Of a stretch of 64,000 nt of DNA, positions 46,062 to 55,231 are shown piece after piece. The position numbers and the translations under genes are program-made. The notes under the pieces are model-generated. The model was not told the DNA's origin, searched no databases, and saw nothing but the letters and a program-made list of their open reading frames with translations. The stretch comes from Lachnospiraceae bacterium (GTDB taxonomy: Bacteria; Bacillota; Clostridia; Lachnospirales; Lachnospiraceae), in assembly GCA_024681795.1 (NCBI GenBank), contig JAILAD010000036.1:24899-88898 (forward strand), in the 5' to 3' direction. Each line of letters opens with the position of its first letter. Position 1 is the first letter of the stretch.

Positions 46062-47975
46062 ATGAAAAAATGGTTTGAGAATCTTCTGGGAAAACTGAAC
46101 CGTGTGAAACTGTTCAGAAGTCTCAGATTTCGAATTGCAATATTGATTATCCTGGTCGGAGTGGCATGCTGCATGGTCATGCGCTTCGGCGTTCTTCAAA
46201 ATTATTATTCAAGAGCGGTAGAGGTACGTACATCTGACGTGCAGAGTCAGATGAAAATCCTTGCCGATCATCTGATTTCCTTTAATTATTTACTGGATCC
46301 GTCTTCCGGTATCGTAAACGCGGAAATCGAGCAGGTTGCAAACCTGTACGACGGACGTGTGCTCGTAATCGGTCAGAATTATTCCGTGGTAAAAGACACA
46401 TATGGTGTAGCTACCGGAAAACTGATTATTTCGGAGGAGGTAATCAAGACCTTCAACGGTGAATCCATTTCCCATTATGATGATGACAATTCCTATATTG
46501 AAATAACCGTTCCGATTACCAGAAACATCGACGGAAAAAATAATATCGTCGGCGTTATTCTGACATCGGTTTCCACGGTTCCGATCAATCAGAACTGGGA
46601 AATTCTTTCCCGTAATTCCATGCTTTTTATGTTTATCCTGTTCGTGTTGATTCTGGCGATTGCTTTTTTCATGCCGCGAGTCATGCTTCGTCCGTTTAAC
46701 CGCCTTGCAACGGCAATTTCCGAGGTGAAGAGCGGACTTACGGATGAAAAAATCGAGGTCAACGACTATATTGAAACGGAGCATATCGTAGATGCATTTA
46801 ATCAGCTGGTGGAGAGAATGAGGGTGCTGGAAGAGTCCCGACAGGAGTTTGTTTCCAATGTCTCCCATGAGCTGAAAACTCCGCTGACTTCCGTCAAGGT
46901 TCTGGCGGATTCCCTGAATAATCAGGACAATGTTCCGGTTGAGGTATATAAGGATTTTATGTCCGATATCGTGAATGAGATTGACCGTGAAAACGTCATC
47001 ATTAACGATCTTCTTTCCCTGGTTAAGATGGATAAGAAAAATCCGAATATCAACATTACGCAGGTAAACGTAAACGGACTGATTGAATCCGTTTTTAAAA
47101 GGCTTTTGCCGCTTGCGAAAAGTAAGAAAGTCGATCTGATTTTTGAAAGCGTGAGACAGGTTACGGCTGAACTGGATGAAATCAAGTTCAGTCTTGCGTT
47201 GTCCAATCTGATTGAGAACGGAATCAAATACAATCATGAAGAGGGATATGTAAAGGTCAGTTTGGATGCAGATTACCAGAACTTTATCATTACGGTAAGC
47301 GATTCCGGAATCGGTATTCCGGATGAAGACCAGAAATCAATTTTCGAGCGTTTCTATCGCGTGGATAAATCACACTCCAGAGAAATCGGAGGAACCGGTC
47401 TCGGACTTTCCATTTGCAAGAGCGCGATTCTTCTTCATAAGGGAACGATCAGTGTGGAATCAAAGGAAGACATCGGAACCACATTTACGGTAAAAGTACC
47501 GTTAATCTATTCATCCGCCGGAAGAGTGGTGGTTGTTCCTGCGGAGAACAAAGAAGAGCATCTGGAAAAATTTGTCGAAGTGCCGGTGCCGGAACTCGGG
47601 GCGGAATCCGTTACGGAGGTTGCCGAGCAGCTTCTTGATCCGCAGAGCGAAAAGCCGATTGATCTCGGTGTTATTCCGGATGAGGCTGATGATACCGAAA
47701 ACATTGCGGGTGTAATCGGTAATGAAGGTACGGGTGAGGAACCGGAGACGGATGAATTTGATGATGGCTTCGAGGAGGATTCAGGTGAAGACATAGATGA
47801 TGACGACGAAGAAGACGATGACGACGAAGAAGACGATGACGACGAAAACGATGATGACGACGAAGAAGATGATGATGACGACAACGAAGACGACGAAGAA
47901 GATGAAGTAGATGATGATGACGACGAAGATGATGACGACGATGACGATGAGATAATCGAGGGAAAAGAGGAATGA
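46062..47975 (+). CDS. WalK-like sensor histidine kinase with a polyacidic C-terminal tail
   Basis: TMs, HAMP, 'FVSNVSHELKTPLTSVKVLADSL', HATPase 'DSGIGIPDEDQKSIFERFYRVDKSHSREIGGTGLGLSICK', then a C-terminal Asp/Glu tail of about 70 aa. Confidence 0.93.
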   Translation: MKKWFENLLGKLNRVKLFRSLRFRIAILIILVGVACCMVMRFGVLQNYYSRAVEVRTSDVQSQMKILADHLISFNYLLDPSSGIVNAEIEQVANLYDGRVLVIGQNYSVVKDTYGVATGKLIISEEVIKTFNGESISHYDDDNSYIEITVPITRNIDGKNNIVGVILTSVSTVPINQNWEILSRNSMLFMFILFVLILAIAFFMPRVMLRPFNRLATAISEVKSGLTDEKIEVNDYIETEHIVDAFNQLVERMRVLEESRQEFVSNVSHELKTPLTSVKVLADSLNNQDNVPVEVYKDFMSDIVNEIDRENVIINDLLSLVKMDKKNPNINITQVNVNGLIESVFKRLLPLAKSKKVDLIFESVRQVTAELDEIKFSLALSNLIENGIKYNHEEGYVKVSLDADYQNFIITVSDSGIGIPDEDQKSIFERFYRVDKSHSREIGGTGLGLSICKSAILLHKGTISVESKEDIGTTFTVKVPLIYSSAGRVVVVPAENKEEHLEKFVEVPVPELGAESVTEVAEQLLDPQSEKPIDLGVIPDEADDTENIAGVIGNEGTGEEPETDEFDDGFEEDSGEDIDDDDEEDDDDEEDDDDENDDDDEEDDDDDNEDDEEDEVDDDDDEDDDDDDDEIIEGKEE

Positions 47976-48961
47976 GAAGCTTTGGTTTGAAAAACGGAAA
48001 TGCTTTATACAGAGTGATATACAGCCTGCTCTTTGCAAGTCTTCTTATTATGCTTCCGATATTGTCCTACGGTTGTAGTTCGAATAAAACCAAGCCGGAT
48101 GCTGAACTGAGTTCAGAGCTGAAGAAACAGTATGTTTACTATATCAACCGTGATAAGACCAGAATTCAGGGGGAAGAGTATACTTTTACGGAAACGGGAA
48201 CGAGTGCACAAATTGAGGAAATGGTGAATGCACTTGTTAAGAATCCCGCTCATAAGGAACTTCGTACTTCCATGAACAATAATTTTTCCCTGATTGATTA
48301 TTCTCTGAAAGACGAAACGCTGACATTAAATTTAAGTCCCGAATACAGGGAACTGTCACCGAACGAAGAAATTCTGGTACGGGCGGCACTGGTTCGTTCT
48401 TTCGTGCAGATTGAAGGAATTCAGTATGTGCAGTTTACGGTGGACGGTGAAATTCTGACGGATGCGGCGGGCGCTCCGGTCGGACTTTTGAATGCAGATT
48501 CCTTCATCGAGAATGACGGAAAAGAAATCAATGCCTATGAAAGAGTAAGTGTGACTCTGTATTTTGCAACCATGGACGGAAAAAATCTGATTTCCGGACA
48601 GAGGTCCGTTGTTTATAATACCAATGTTTCCATGGAAAAGATGGTGATGGAACAGTTAATCAAAGGACCGGAGGTTGCGGGATACTATCCGACAATCAAT
48701 CCGGAAACAAAAATATTAAGTGTAACCAATAAAGACGGTACATGCTATGTAAATTTAAGCGAGGATTTTCTGAAACAGACCTATGATGTTACTACAGATG
48801 TAGTTTTATATTCCATAGCTAATTCACTGATTGATTTAAGTAATGTCAACCGTGTACAGATACAAGTCGGCGGTGATTCGCAGATTGTTTACAGAGAAAC
48901 GGTAAGCCTTGAGACTCCGCTTGAGAGAAATCTTGATATTGTGCTGAAGGATGAGCAGTAA
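47972..48961 (+). CDS. GerMN-domain lipoprotein
   Basis: Lipoprotein-like 'LPILSYGCSSN' and two GerMN-like repeats ('LSPEYRELSPNEEILVRAALVRSFVQIEGIQYVQFTVDGE'; 'YVNLSEDFLKQT...IANSLIDLSNVNRVQIQVGG'). Confidence 0.85.
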   Translation: MRSFGLKNGNALYRVIYSLLFASLLIMLPILSYGCSSNKTKPDAELSSELKKQYVYYINRDKTRIQGEEYTFTETGTSAQIEEMVNALVKNPAHKELRTSMNNNFSLIDYSLKDETLTLNLSPEYRELSPNEEILVRAALVRSFVQIEGIQYVQFTVDGEILTDAAGAPVGLLNADSFIENDGKEINAYERVSVTLYFATMDGKNLISGQRSVVYNTNVSMEKMVMEQLIKGPEVAGYYPTINPETKILSVTNKDGTCYVNLSEDFLKQTYDVTTDVVLYSIANSLIDLSNVNRVQIQVGGDSQIVYRETVSLETPLERNLDIVLKDEQ

Positions 48962-49020
48962 CACCGGTTTGAGAAAAACCGACAAATATTATCAGACTGT
49001 TATGAAGGAGGGATGGATAA

Positions 49021-51423
49021 TTGAGACGTCCCCTGATGTGGATTTGTATCCTGGGGATTGCAGTTGCTTTTTTATTCCGGCTGGTGCTTTATAATCTGAA
49101 TCCTCCGCCGGAGTTCGAGAACCAAATCGAATTAACCGGAAGGATTTACAAAAAAGAAATAAAGAATAACCGTCCGGTTCTGTATTTAAAAGGATGTTCC
49201 GTAAAGGATTTTTCTTCTTCCGGGGAAAATTCCGGTTATCCAAAAGGCAGTTCTGCCGAAAAAAATTCCAAAGATTATTCAAAAGATTATTCCAAAGATT
49301 ATTTAAAAGACTATTCAAAAGATAATTCCCAAAACGTTTTAAGTGAGAATTCCCGTACTGTCAGGATAAAAGGTGTTATCTGTTACCTTGACGGATATGA
49401 AGGAGAAACTCCGGAATCCCTTGATGATTATCCGCTCGGAAGCAGCCTGACGCTTAACGGGAAAATATCGATTATAAAAAAAGCAACAAACCCGGGTGAA
49501 TTTGATGCAAGAAGGTACTATCTTGCAAGAGGTTATGAATACTGTATTTTTGACCCCGCAATAAAGGCTTGCACGGACGGAAGCTTTGTCGGGGAAACGT
49601 TGTTTCGGCTGAAAGAAAAAGGCTGCAACATTCTTCTTTCCGAGGTCGGGGAAAAATACGGCGGAGTACTTTGCGGCATTTTATTCGGAAACAAAAACCA
49701 CTTGTCGCCGGAATTGAAAGATCTGTTTACGGACGGAGGAATTGCCCATATTCTTGCAATCAGCGGGCTTCACGTTTCCTTAATCGGAGCGTTTTTATAT
49801 GCGGTACTGAATCACCGGCCGGTTCCCGGGAAAGCCGCATTCGCGCTTACCGTTCTGATTCTGGTTCTGTATGGAATTTCGGTCGGATTTGCACCTTCGG
49901 TATTCCGTGCGATTTTTATGTTCTCATATCATCTTTTGGCAAAATTGCTGAAGAAACCGTATGATGCACCGACGTCTCTTGCGCTGTCGGCATTTCTTAC
50001 CTGTCTGTTTTTTCCTTTTATGCTGACTGACTCTTCTTTTTTGCTGACATATCTTTCGGTGACCGGAATTCTTTTGATTTACCCGCTTTTTATACCGTTT
50101 GTAAACAGAAAGAAAAAGAGTGTGGACGGACTTTATATCGGGTTCTCCGTTTTTATTTCATCGCTTCCGGTTCTGGCAGCTTCCTTTCATCAGGTTTCTT
50201 TGGCCGGTTTTATATTGAATTTTTTTGTGATTCCTGCCATGCCGGTTTTGTTCGTATGTGCATTCGGAGTAATCTTTTTCTGCAGGTGGTTTCATCCCGC
50301 AGCCGTTCTGCTCGGAATAATCTGCAGGGCGATTCTTTTTACCTTTTCGTTCGGTTCCGAAAAACTGGCAGAGCTTCCTTTTACGGTAATCGGTATTAAG
50401 ACTCCGTCTGCGGGAAGAATTCTTATTTATACTACAATTGTAGTTTTACTGGCGGTACTCTGTACCGGATTCCGCAGGAAAATGAAACTTGCTTTTTACA
50501 GGATGAAGCAGAAGGGAGACAGCGGAAAAGAAAACAGCCGGAATGAAACCGACGGTAACAGCTACGATACGGAGTACAGAGGATTTTGTATTGTGGAAAC
50601 AGCATACCGGATCGGAGTATTTTTGGTATTTGCACTTCTTTGCCTGTTTCTGCTTTCGGAATCAAAGAAACCCCGGATTACCTTTTTGGATGTCGGGCAG
50701 GGAGATGCGGTTTTTATCAGAACGGAGAGCAAAGATGTTTTCATGATAGACGGCGGGTCCACATCGAAAAAAGATGTCGGGAAAAATATCCTTGTACCGT
50801 ACTTGAAATATGAAGGAGAAAACAGTATTGACCTTTGGTTTCTGACGCATGAGGACGAGGATCACGTAAGCGGTTTCCGGGAGGTGCTTCAGAGCGGAGA
50901 AATAAAGGTGGAAATGCTTGCGGTACCGTATGTGCTGAAAGATCATTTCTCCGAAATCACCGGACTTGCAAACCAAAACGGCGTGGAGGTGGTTTACCTC
51001 GAAGAGGGTGACAGAATAGGGACGGAATCGGAAAGGACGAATTTTTACATTGCATCGCCGAATCCGGAGAATCATTACGCGGATTCCAATGATGCTTCTT
51101 TTGCGATTCTTTATCAGGAAGGCGAACTGACGGCTGTTTTTATGGGGGATTCGGGGGCTTCGGCAGAAGGGAGGATGTTAAAGTGTGTGGAGAAATACGG
51201 CGATAGGTGTGTTGAAATACTGAAGTGCGCACATCACGGTTCGTCAGCCGGCTCGAATTCGGAAGAGTTTATAAATGCCCTGTCTCCCGATATCGGGATT
51301 ATTTCCTGTGGGCTGAACAACCGGTACGGGCATCCGCATAAAGAGACGCTGCAACGGCTTGAAAAAACAGGATGCAGGATTATGAGGACGGACCTGGACG
51401 GAGCAATTGTACTGGACCGGTAA
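49021..51423 (+). CDS. comEC: ComEC/Rec2 DNA-internalization competence protein
   Basis: TTG start; ComEC core 'FTDGGIAHILAISGLHVSLIGAFLY'; beta-lactamase-like 'FLDVGQGDAVFIRTESKDVFMIDGG', 'LTHEDEDHVSG', 'LKCAHHGSSAGSNSEEF'. Confidence 0.95.
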   Translation: MRRPLMWICILGIAVAFLFRLVLYNLNPPPEFENQIELTGRIYKKEIKNNRPVLYLKGCSVKDFSSSGENSGYPKGSSAEKNSKDYSKDYSKDYLKDYSKDNSQNVLSENSRTVRIKGVICYLDGYEGETPESLDDYPLGSSLTLNGKISIIKKATNPGEFDARRYYLARGYEYCIFDPAIKACTDGSFVGETLFRLKEKGCNILLSEVGEKYGGVLCGILFGNKNHLSPELKDLFTDGGIAHILAISGLHVSLIGAFLYAVLNHRPVPGKAAFALTVLILVLYGISVGFAPSVFRAIFMFSYHLLAKLLKKPYDAPTSLALSAFLTCLFFPFMLTDSSFLLTYLSVTGILLIYPLFIPFVNRKKKSVDGLYIGFSVFISSLPVLAASFHQVSLAGFILNFFVIPAMPVLFVCAFGVIFFCRWFHPAAVLLGIICRAILFTFSFGSEKLAELPFTVIGIKTPSAGRILIYTTIVVLLAVLCTGFRRKMKLAFYRMKQKGDSGKENSRNETDGNSYDTEYRGFCIVETAYRIGVFLVFALLCLFLLSESKKPRITFLDVGQGDAVFIRTESKDVFMIDGGSTSKKDVGKNILVPYLKYEGENSIDLWFLTHEDEDHVSGFREVLQSGEIKVEMLAVPYVLKDHFSEITGLANQNGVEVVYLEEGDRIGTESERTNFYIASPNPENHYADSNDASFAILYQEGELTAVFMGDSGASAEGRMLKCVEKYGDRCVEILKCAHHGSSAGSNSEEFINALSPDIGIISCGLNNRYGHPHKETLQRLEKTGCRIMRTDLDGAIVLDR
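49267..49326 (+). repeat. In-frame 12-bp tandem repeat within comEC (SKDY x5)
   Basis: TCCAAAGATTAT/TCAAAAGATTAT/TCCAAAGATTAT/TTAAAAGACTAT/TCAAAAGATAAT. Confidence 0.88.
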
Positions 51424-51453
51424 AGACAGGGGAAAAGTACGCTCATAAACTTA

Positions 51454-51482
51454 TTGAGGATTCTATTCGAATCGGGTATAAT
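51454..51482 (+). promoter_or_regulatory. Promoter upstream of the metallopeptidase gene
   Basis: TTGAGG, 17-bp spacer, TATAAT. Confidence 0.65.
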
Positions 51483-51567
51483 CATAAATGTGTGACCGTG
51501 TCCGGAAAAAGACACAAGATATTGTAGAAATGAGTCTTCGCAGTCGCGATGTGAATGGTTGAAAGAA

Positions 51568-51626
51568 GCCGGATTATCGAAAATGATTAAAGGAAGATAC
51601 AATAATTAATGACGAGATAATCCGGC
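51568..51626 (+). promoter_or_regulatory. Inverted repeat in the metallopeptidase leader
   Basis: GCCGGATTATC (51568-51578) and GATAATCCGGC (51616-51626), perfect 11 bp, in a ~170-nt leader. Confidence 0.55.
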
Positions 51627-51657
51627 GAAAACATCATGAACGGAGGCGGAAATCCGT

Positions 51658-52236
51658 ATGAATATTAATATTTGCAGCAGCCGCGGAAAATCCATCAGCA
51701 TTGAAGTCAGAAAATCCGGTGAGCTTTTGGTCCGGGCTCCGAAGTGGATGCCGAGAAGCGAAATCGATAAGTATATTGAAAGTAAATCCGAGTGGATTGA
51801 AAAAACAATGGAAGCAGTCCGGCTCCGGGAAGAGAAGGAAGGGGTAATTCAGTACTTTACGGAAACGGAACTGAATCATCTGGTCCGGCTGGCGAAACGT
51901 ACCATTCCGCAGAGAGTTGCATATTATGCACCGATTGTGGGCGTGGATTATAACAGAATTACGATCCGGAAACAGCAGACAAGATGGGGAAGCTGTACCG
52001 GCAGCGGCAATCTGAATTTCAATGCATTGCTGCTTATGGCTCCGCCGGAGGTTTTGGACAGTGTTGTAGTACATGAACTGTGTCACCGCCTTCAGATGAA
52101 CCATTCGAAAGCATTTTATAAGGAGGTTTACCGTGTGTTTCCGGATTATGACAGGTGCGATAAATGGCTGAAAGAAAACGGAAAAAAGCTGCTTTTGAGA
52201 CTGCCGCAGGCGGGAGAAAACAATGAATGCCGTTAA
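51658..52236 (+). CDS. YgjP/M48-type metallopeptidase
   Basis: 'RWGSCTGSGNLNFNALLLMAPPEVLDSVVVHELCHRLQMNHSKAFYKEV' (HELCH). Confidence 0.88.
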   Translation: MNINICSSRGKSISIEVRKSGELLVRAPKWMPRSEIDKYIESKSEWIEKTMEAVRLREEKEGVIQYFTETELNHLVRLAKRTIPQRVAYYAPIVGVDYNRITIRKQQTRWGSCTGSGNLNFNALLLMAPPEVLDSVVVHELCHRLQMNHSKAFYKEVYRVFPDYDRCDKWLKENGKKLLLRLPQAGENNECR

Positions 52237-53224
52237 AGACGATATAAAAAACAAATCTTTAAAAAAAGTCTATCTTTTATACGGCGACGAGCCGTATCTG
52301 GTGAATTATTACCGTGATCTGCTGGTGCAAACCGTTCTTGGGAAGAAAATTTCCGAATTGTCCGGTGACATGAATTTTACCAGATTTGTCGGCACTGCAA
52401 CCGACGTAAGAAAAGCAGGGAGCAGTATCGGAACCATGCCTTTTTTTGCGGAAAAAAGAGTGGTTTTGCTTGAAGGAACAGGGTGGTTTGCGAAGTCAAA
52501 CGAAGAAGCGGCACTGATGGTTAAAACCATCCCCGACAGTACCTGTGTGATTTTCGTTGAAAAGGATATCGATAAAAGAAACGCTGTATATAAGGCCGTG
52601 GAAAAATGCGGTCACGCGGCATTTTTTCCGGAACAGCAGCCCGAAGAGATTCAAAAATGGATTGTTGCAAAAGTCGGTGCCAATCATCAGAAAATCACAA
52701 ACGGTGCGGTAGATGCCCTGATTAAGTGTGCGGGGTTAAACATGACGGCCATATCCACGGAACTTGATAAAATTTATGCGTATTGTATGGAGAAAGAAGC
52801 CATCGGCAGGGAAGACGTGGAGGCGTTATGCCATGTCAAAGCGGAAGACCGAGTATTTGACATGATTATGTTTATGGCTACAAAGAAACGTGCCGAAGCA
52901 CTGAAACTGTATTATGATTTGCTGGAACTCAGGGAGTCACCTGCCGGAATTCTGGCACTGATCGAAAGGCAGTTTCGTATCCTGATTGCGGTAAAACCGT
53001 TAGCGGGAAAGGGCATGAAGAAAAATCAGATTGCCGATGAGCTGGGACTGAAACCGTTTGTTGTCGACAAGGCAATGTCCCAGGCGAGATTTTTTTCCCA
53101 GGAGGATCTGATTGAGGCATTAAAGGATACGGCGGAGTATGACAGGCAGTCCAAATTCGGCGAAATATCGGACCGGATGGCTGTGGAACTGCTGTTAATC
53201 AAATATTCCGAAAAAGAGGATTAG
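52223..53224 (+). CDS. holA: DNA polymerase III delta subunit
   Basis: 'KKVYLLYGDEPYLVNYYRDLL', 'IGTMPFFAEKRVVLLEG', 'LLELRESPAGILALIERQFRILIAVK'. Overlaps the upstream ORF by 14 nt. Confidence 0.9.
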   Translation: MNAVKDDIKNKSLKKVYLLYGDEPYLVNYYRDLLVQTVLGKKISELSGDMNFTRFVGTATDVRKAGSSIGTMPFFAEKRVVLLEGTGWFAKSNEEAALMVKTIPDSTCVIFVEKDIDKRNAVYKAVEKCGHAAFFPEQQPEEIQKWIVAKVGANHQKITNGAVDALIKCAGLNMTAISTELDKIYAYCMEKEAIGREDVEALCHVKAEDRVFDMIMFMATKKRAEALKLYYDLLELRESPAGILALIERQFRILIAVKPLAGKGMKKNQIADELGLKPFVVDKAMSQARFFSQEDLIEALKDTAEYDRQSKFGEISDRMAVELLLIKYSEKED

Positions 53225-53299
53225 TGTAAAGATTCGGAACGGCAAAAAGACATTTCGGACCGGGAGCGGCCCGGATGAATAAAAATCGGAGAGAACGAC

Positions 53300-53953
53300 A
53301 TGGAATACGAAATGAAAGCAGGAGATATCTACAGACATTTTAAGGGGAACCGTTATGAAATCGTGGCGGTTGCCGAGGATTGTGAGGACGGAAGCCCGCA
53401 GGTTGTATACAAGGCACTTTATCCGCCCTATAAAATTTATGTGCGCCCGTATTTCGAGTTTGTCGAAGAACTCGATAAAAACCGGTATCCGAAGGCAGAG
53501 CAGAAGCACCGGTTCGAAAAGGAAAATTCCAAAATCGGTGAGAGAAAGTTTTTCGGTAATCTGGAAGGGCTCGGTGAAGAGCCCGCCAAAAAAACGGACC
53601 CGGATGCTTCCGAAACACAAAACACCAAACCCGAAGAGCCGGATTTAAAAACAGCCGAAAAACCGTTTGTTCAGGATACGCCGAAAGACGGCAGATTCAC
53701 GGAAGCAGGCAGAATCAGCGTTGAGAGAAAGGTTGACCGGAATCTTCTTCTTTTCCTGAACGGAAATACGTTTGAAGAACAGATTGCGGTATTGAAGGAA
53801 ATGAAAGGCAAAATTACGGACGAGATGTTTGCAGTGATGTTTGCATCGCTTGATTTTCCGATGCCGAACGGGGATGAGGATACAAGGTATTCGGCACTGA
53901 TGAAACGGCTTGAAACCATGCACGAGTTTGACGGAAAGAGATTCCGGATCTGA
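53300..53953 (+). CDS. DUF1653-domain protein with C-terminal extension
   Basis: 'KAGDIYRHFKGNRYEIVAVAEDCEDGSPQVVYKALYPPYKIYVRPYFEFVEEL' (DUF1653). Confidence 0.88.
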   Translation: MEYEMKAGDIYRHFKGNRYEIVAVAEDCEDGSPQVVYKALYPPYKIYVRPYFEFVEELDKNRYPKAEQKHRFEKENSKIGERKFFGNLEGLGEEPAKKTDPDASETQNTKPEEPDLKTAEKPFVQDTPKDGRFTEAGRISVERKVDRNLLLFLNGNTFEEQIAVLKEMKGKITDEMFAVMFASLDFPMPNGDEDTRYSALMKRLETMHEFDGKRFRI

Positions 53954-54023
53954 CGGCGAACCGGAATAAACCGGTATTCGGATTTAATCAGTATTTGGAT
54001 TTAAGGGAATTAAGAATCAGAAA

Positions 54024-55103
54024 ATGATGACAGTTGACGATATTTCATCTCTTCTTGTCTGGTATGAGGAACATAAGCGGGATCTTCCCTGGAGAAAAAC
54101 CGAAGACCCTTATGAAATCTGGGTTTCCGAGATTATGCTCCAGCAGACCAGAGTGGAAGCAGTGAAACCGTACTACGGTAATTTTTTAAAAAAATATCCG
54201 GACGTCAGGGCTCTTTCCGAGGCGAAAGAAGACGATCTTGTACGAATCTGGGAAGGACTCGGGTATTATTCCAGAGTCCGGAATATGCATAAGGCGGCCA
54301 TGGATGTAATGCTCCGGTGTGGCGGCCTTTTTCCCGTTTCATATGAAGTTCTTCTTACCCTCCCGGGAATCGGGGAATATACGGCAGGTGCCGTCTCTTC
54401 CATTGCCGGAGGCGAAAACGTGCCGGCTGTGGACGGAAACGTGCTTCGCGTTTATACAAGGTATACGGCGGATCCGGAGGAAATTACGAATCCGAAATGC
54501 GTGAAGCGAATCCGGGAAGAACTGAAAGAGAGCATGCATGCGACCGCGGGAGATTCACCGGTATATTCTCCCGGAAAATTCAATTCCGCCATGATGGAAC
54601 TCGGTGCCACGGTCTGTCTGCCGAACGGGGAACCGAAGTGCGCGGAATGCCCTCTTGCAAAAAACTGCAGGGCATATGCGGAAGGAAAAATGCTTGAATT
54701 CCCGAAGAAGGCGCAGAAAAAGGAACGCAGAATCGAGAAGAGAACCGTTTTTATTATGGAATCCACGGGTGGAATCGGACTCCGGAAAAGACCGGAAAAA
54801 GGGCTTCTGGCAGGGATGTATGAATTCCCCGGAACGGAAGGACACTTAAGCCGGAAACAGGCGCAGGATTTTCTGGAAAGTCTTGGGTATCATCCTCTCA
54901 AAATAGAGCGGATTGAGGATGCAAAACATGTTTTTTCGCATGTGGAATGGCATATGAGAGCATATCATGCGGTGATTGATGATTTTACGGATCCGGTAAA
55001 AGAGGACGAAACGCAGGGAATTTTCTTTGTGACCAAAGAGGAGAGAGGAACCGGTTTTGCCCTTCCGTCCGCGTTTGCGGCATATAAGAAATATATTTTG
55101 TAG
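54024..55103 (+). CDS. mutY: A/G-specific adenine glycosylase
   Basis: 'LPWRKTEDPYEIWVSEIMLQQTRVEAVKPYY', 'LPGIGEYTAGAVSSIA', 4Fe-4S 'CLPNGEPKCAECPLAKNC', C-terminal NUDIX-like domain. Confidence 0.95.
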   Translation: MMTVDDISSLLVWYEEHKRDLPWRKTEDPYEIWVSEIMLQQTRVEAVKPYYGNFLKKYPDVRALSEAKEDDLVRIWEGLGYYSRVRNMHKAAMDVMLRCGGLFPVSYEVLLTLPGIGEYTAGAVSSIAGGENVPAVDGNVLRVYTRYTADPEEITNPKCVKRIREELKESMHATAGDSPVYSPGKFNSAMMELGATVCLPNGEPKCAECPLAKNCRAYAEGKMLEFPKKAQKKERRIEKRTVFIMESTGGIGLRKRPEKGLLAGMYEFPGTEGHLSRKQAQDFLESLGYHPLKIERIEDAKHVFSHVEWHMRAYHAVIDDFTDPVKEDETQGIFFVTKEERGTGFALPSAFAAYKKYIL

Positions 55104-55231
55104 ATTCGTACCGTATAAAAGCGCGTTTTTGATACTTTTTATGGTAATCTGAAGAATTATATGGTAGAATTACATTAGGTTTATATGGTTTTTGCGCCAT
55201 ATACGATTTATAGGGCTTAAGGAGGCAGGAA

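Noticed and set aside
46290-47237. 315-aa minus-strand ORF antisense to the histidine kinase
   Set aside because: Mirrors a well-supported coding gene, has no recognisable domain, and is explained by codon bias on the opposite strand.
47507-47884. Poly-Ser minus-strand ORF
   Set aside because: Simple complement of the Asp/Glu triplet repeats of the kinase tail.
47781-48038. Hydrophobic V/I/F-rich minus-strand ORF resembling a membrane protein
   Set aside because: Another reading frame of the same acidic-repeat DNA; an artefact of (GAY)n repeats.
54600-54680. Unusual Fe-S cysteine spacing in MutY (C-x7-C-x2-C-x5-C)
   Set aside because: One residue longer than the E. coli spacing, but a CxPNGxPKC variant is probably common in Firmicute MutY; not notable without an alignment.
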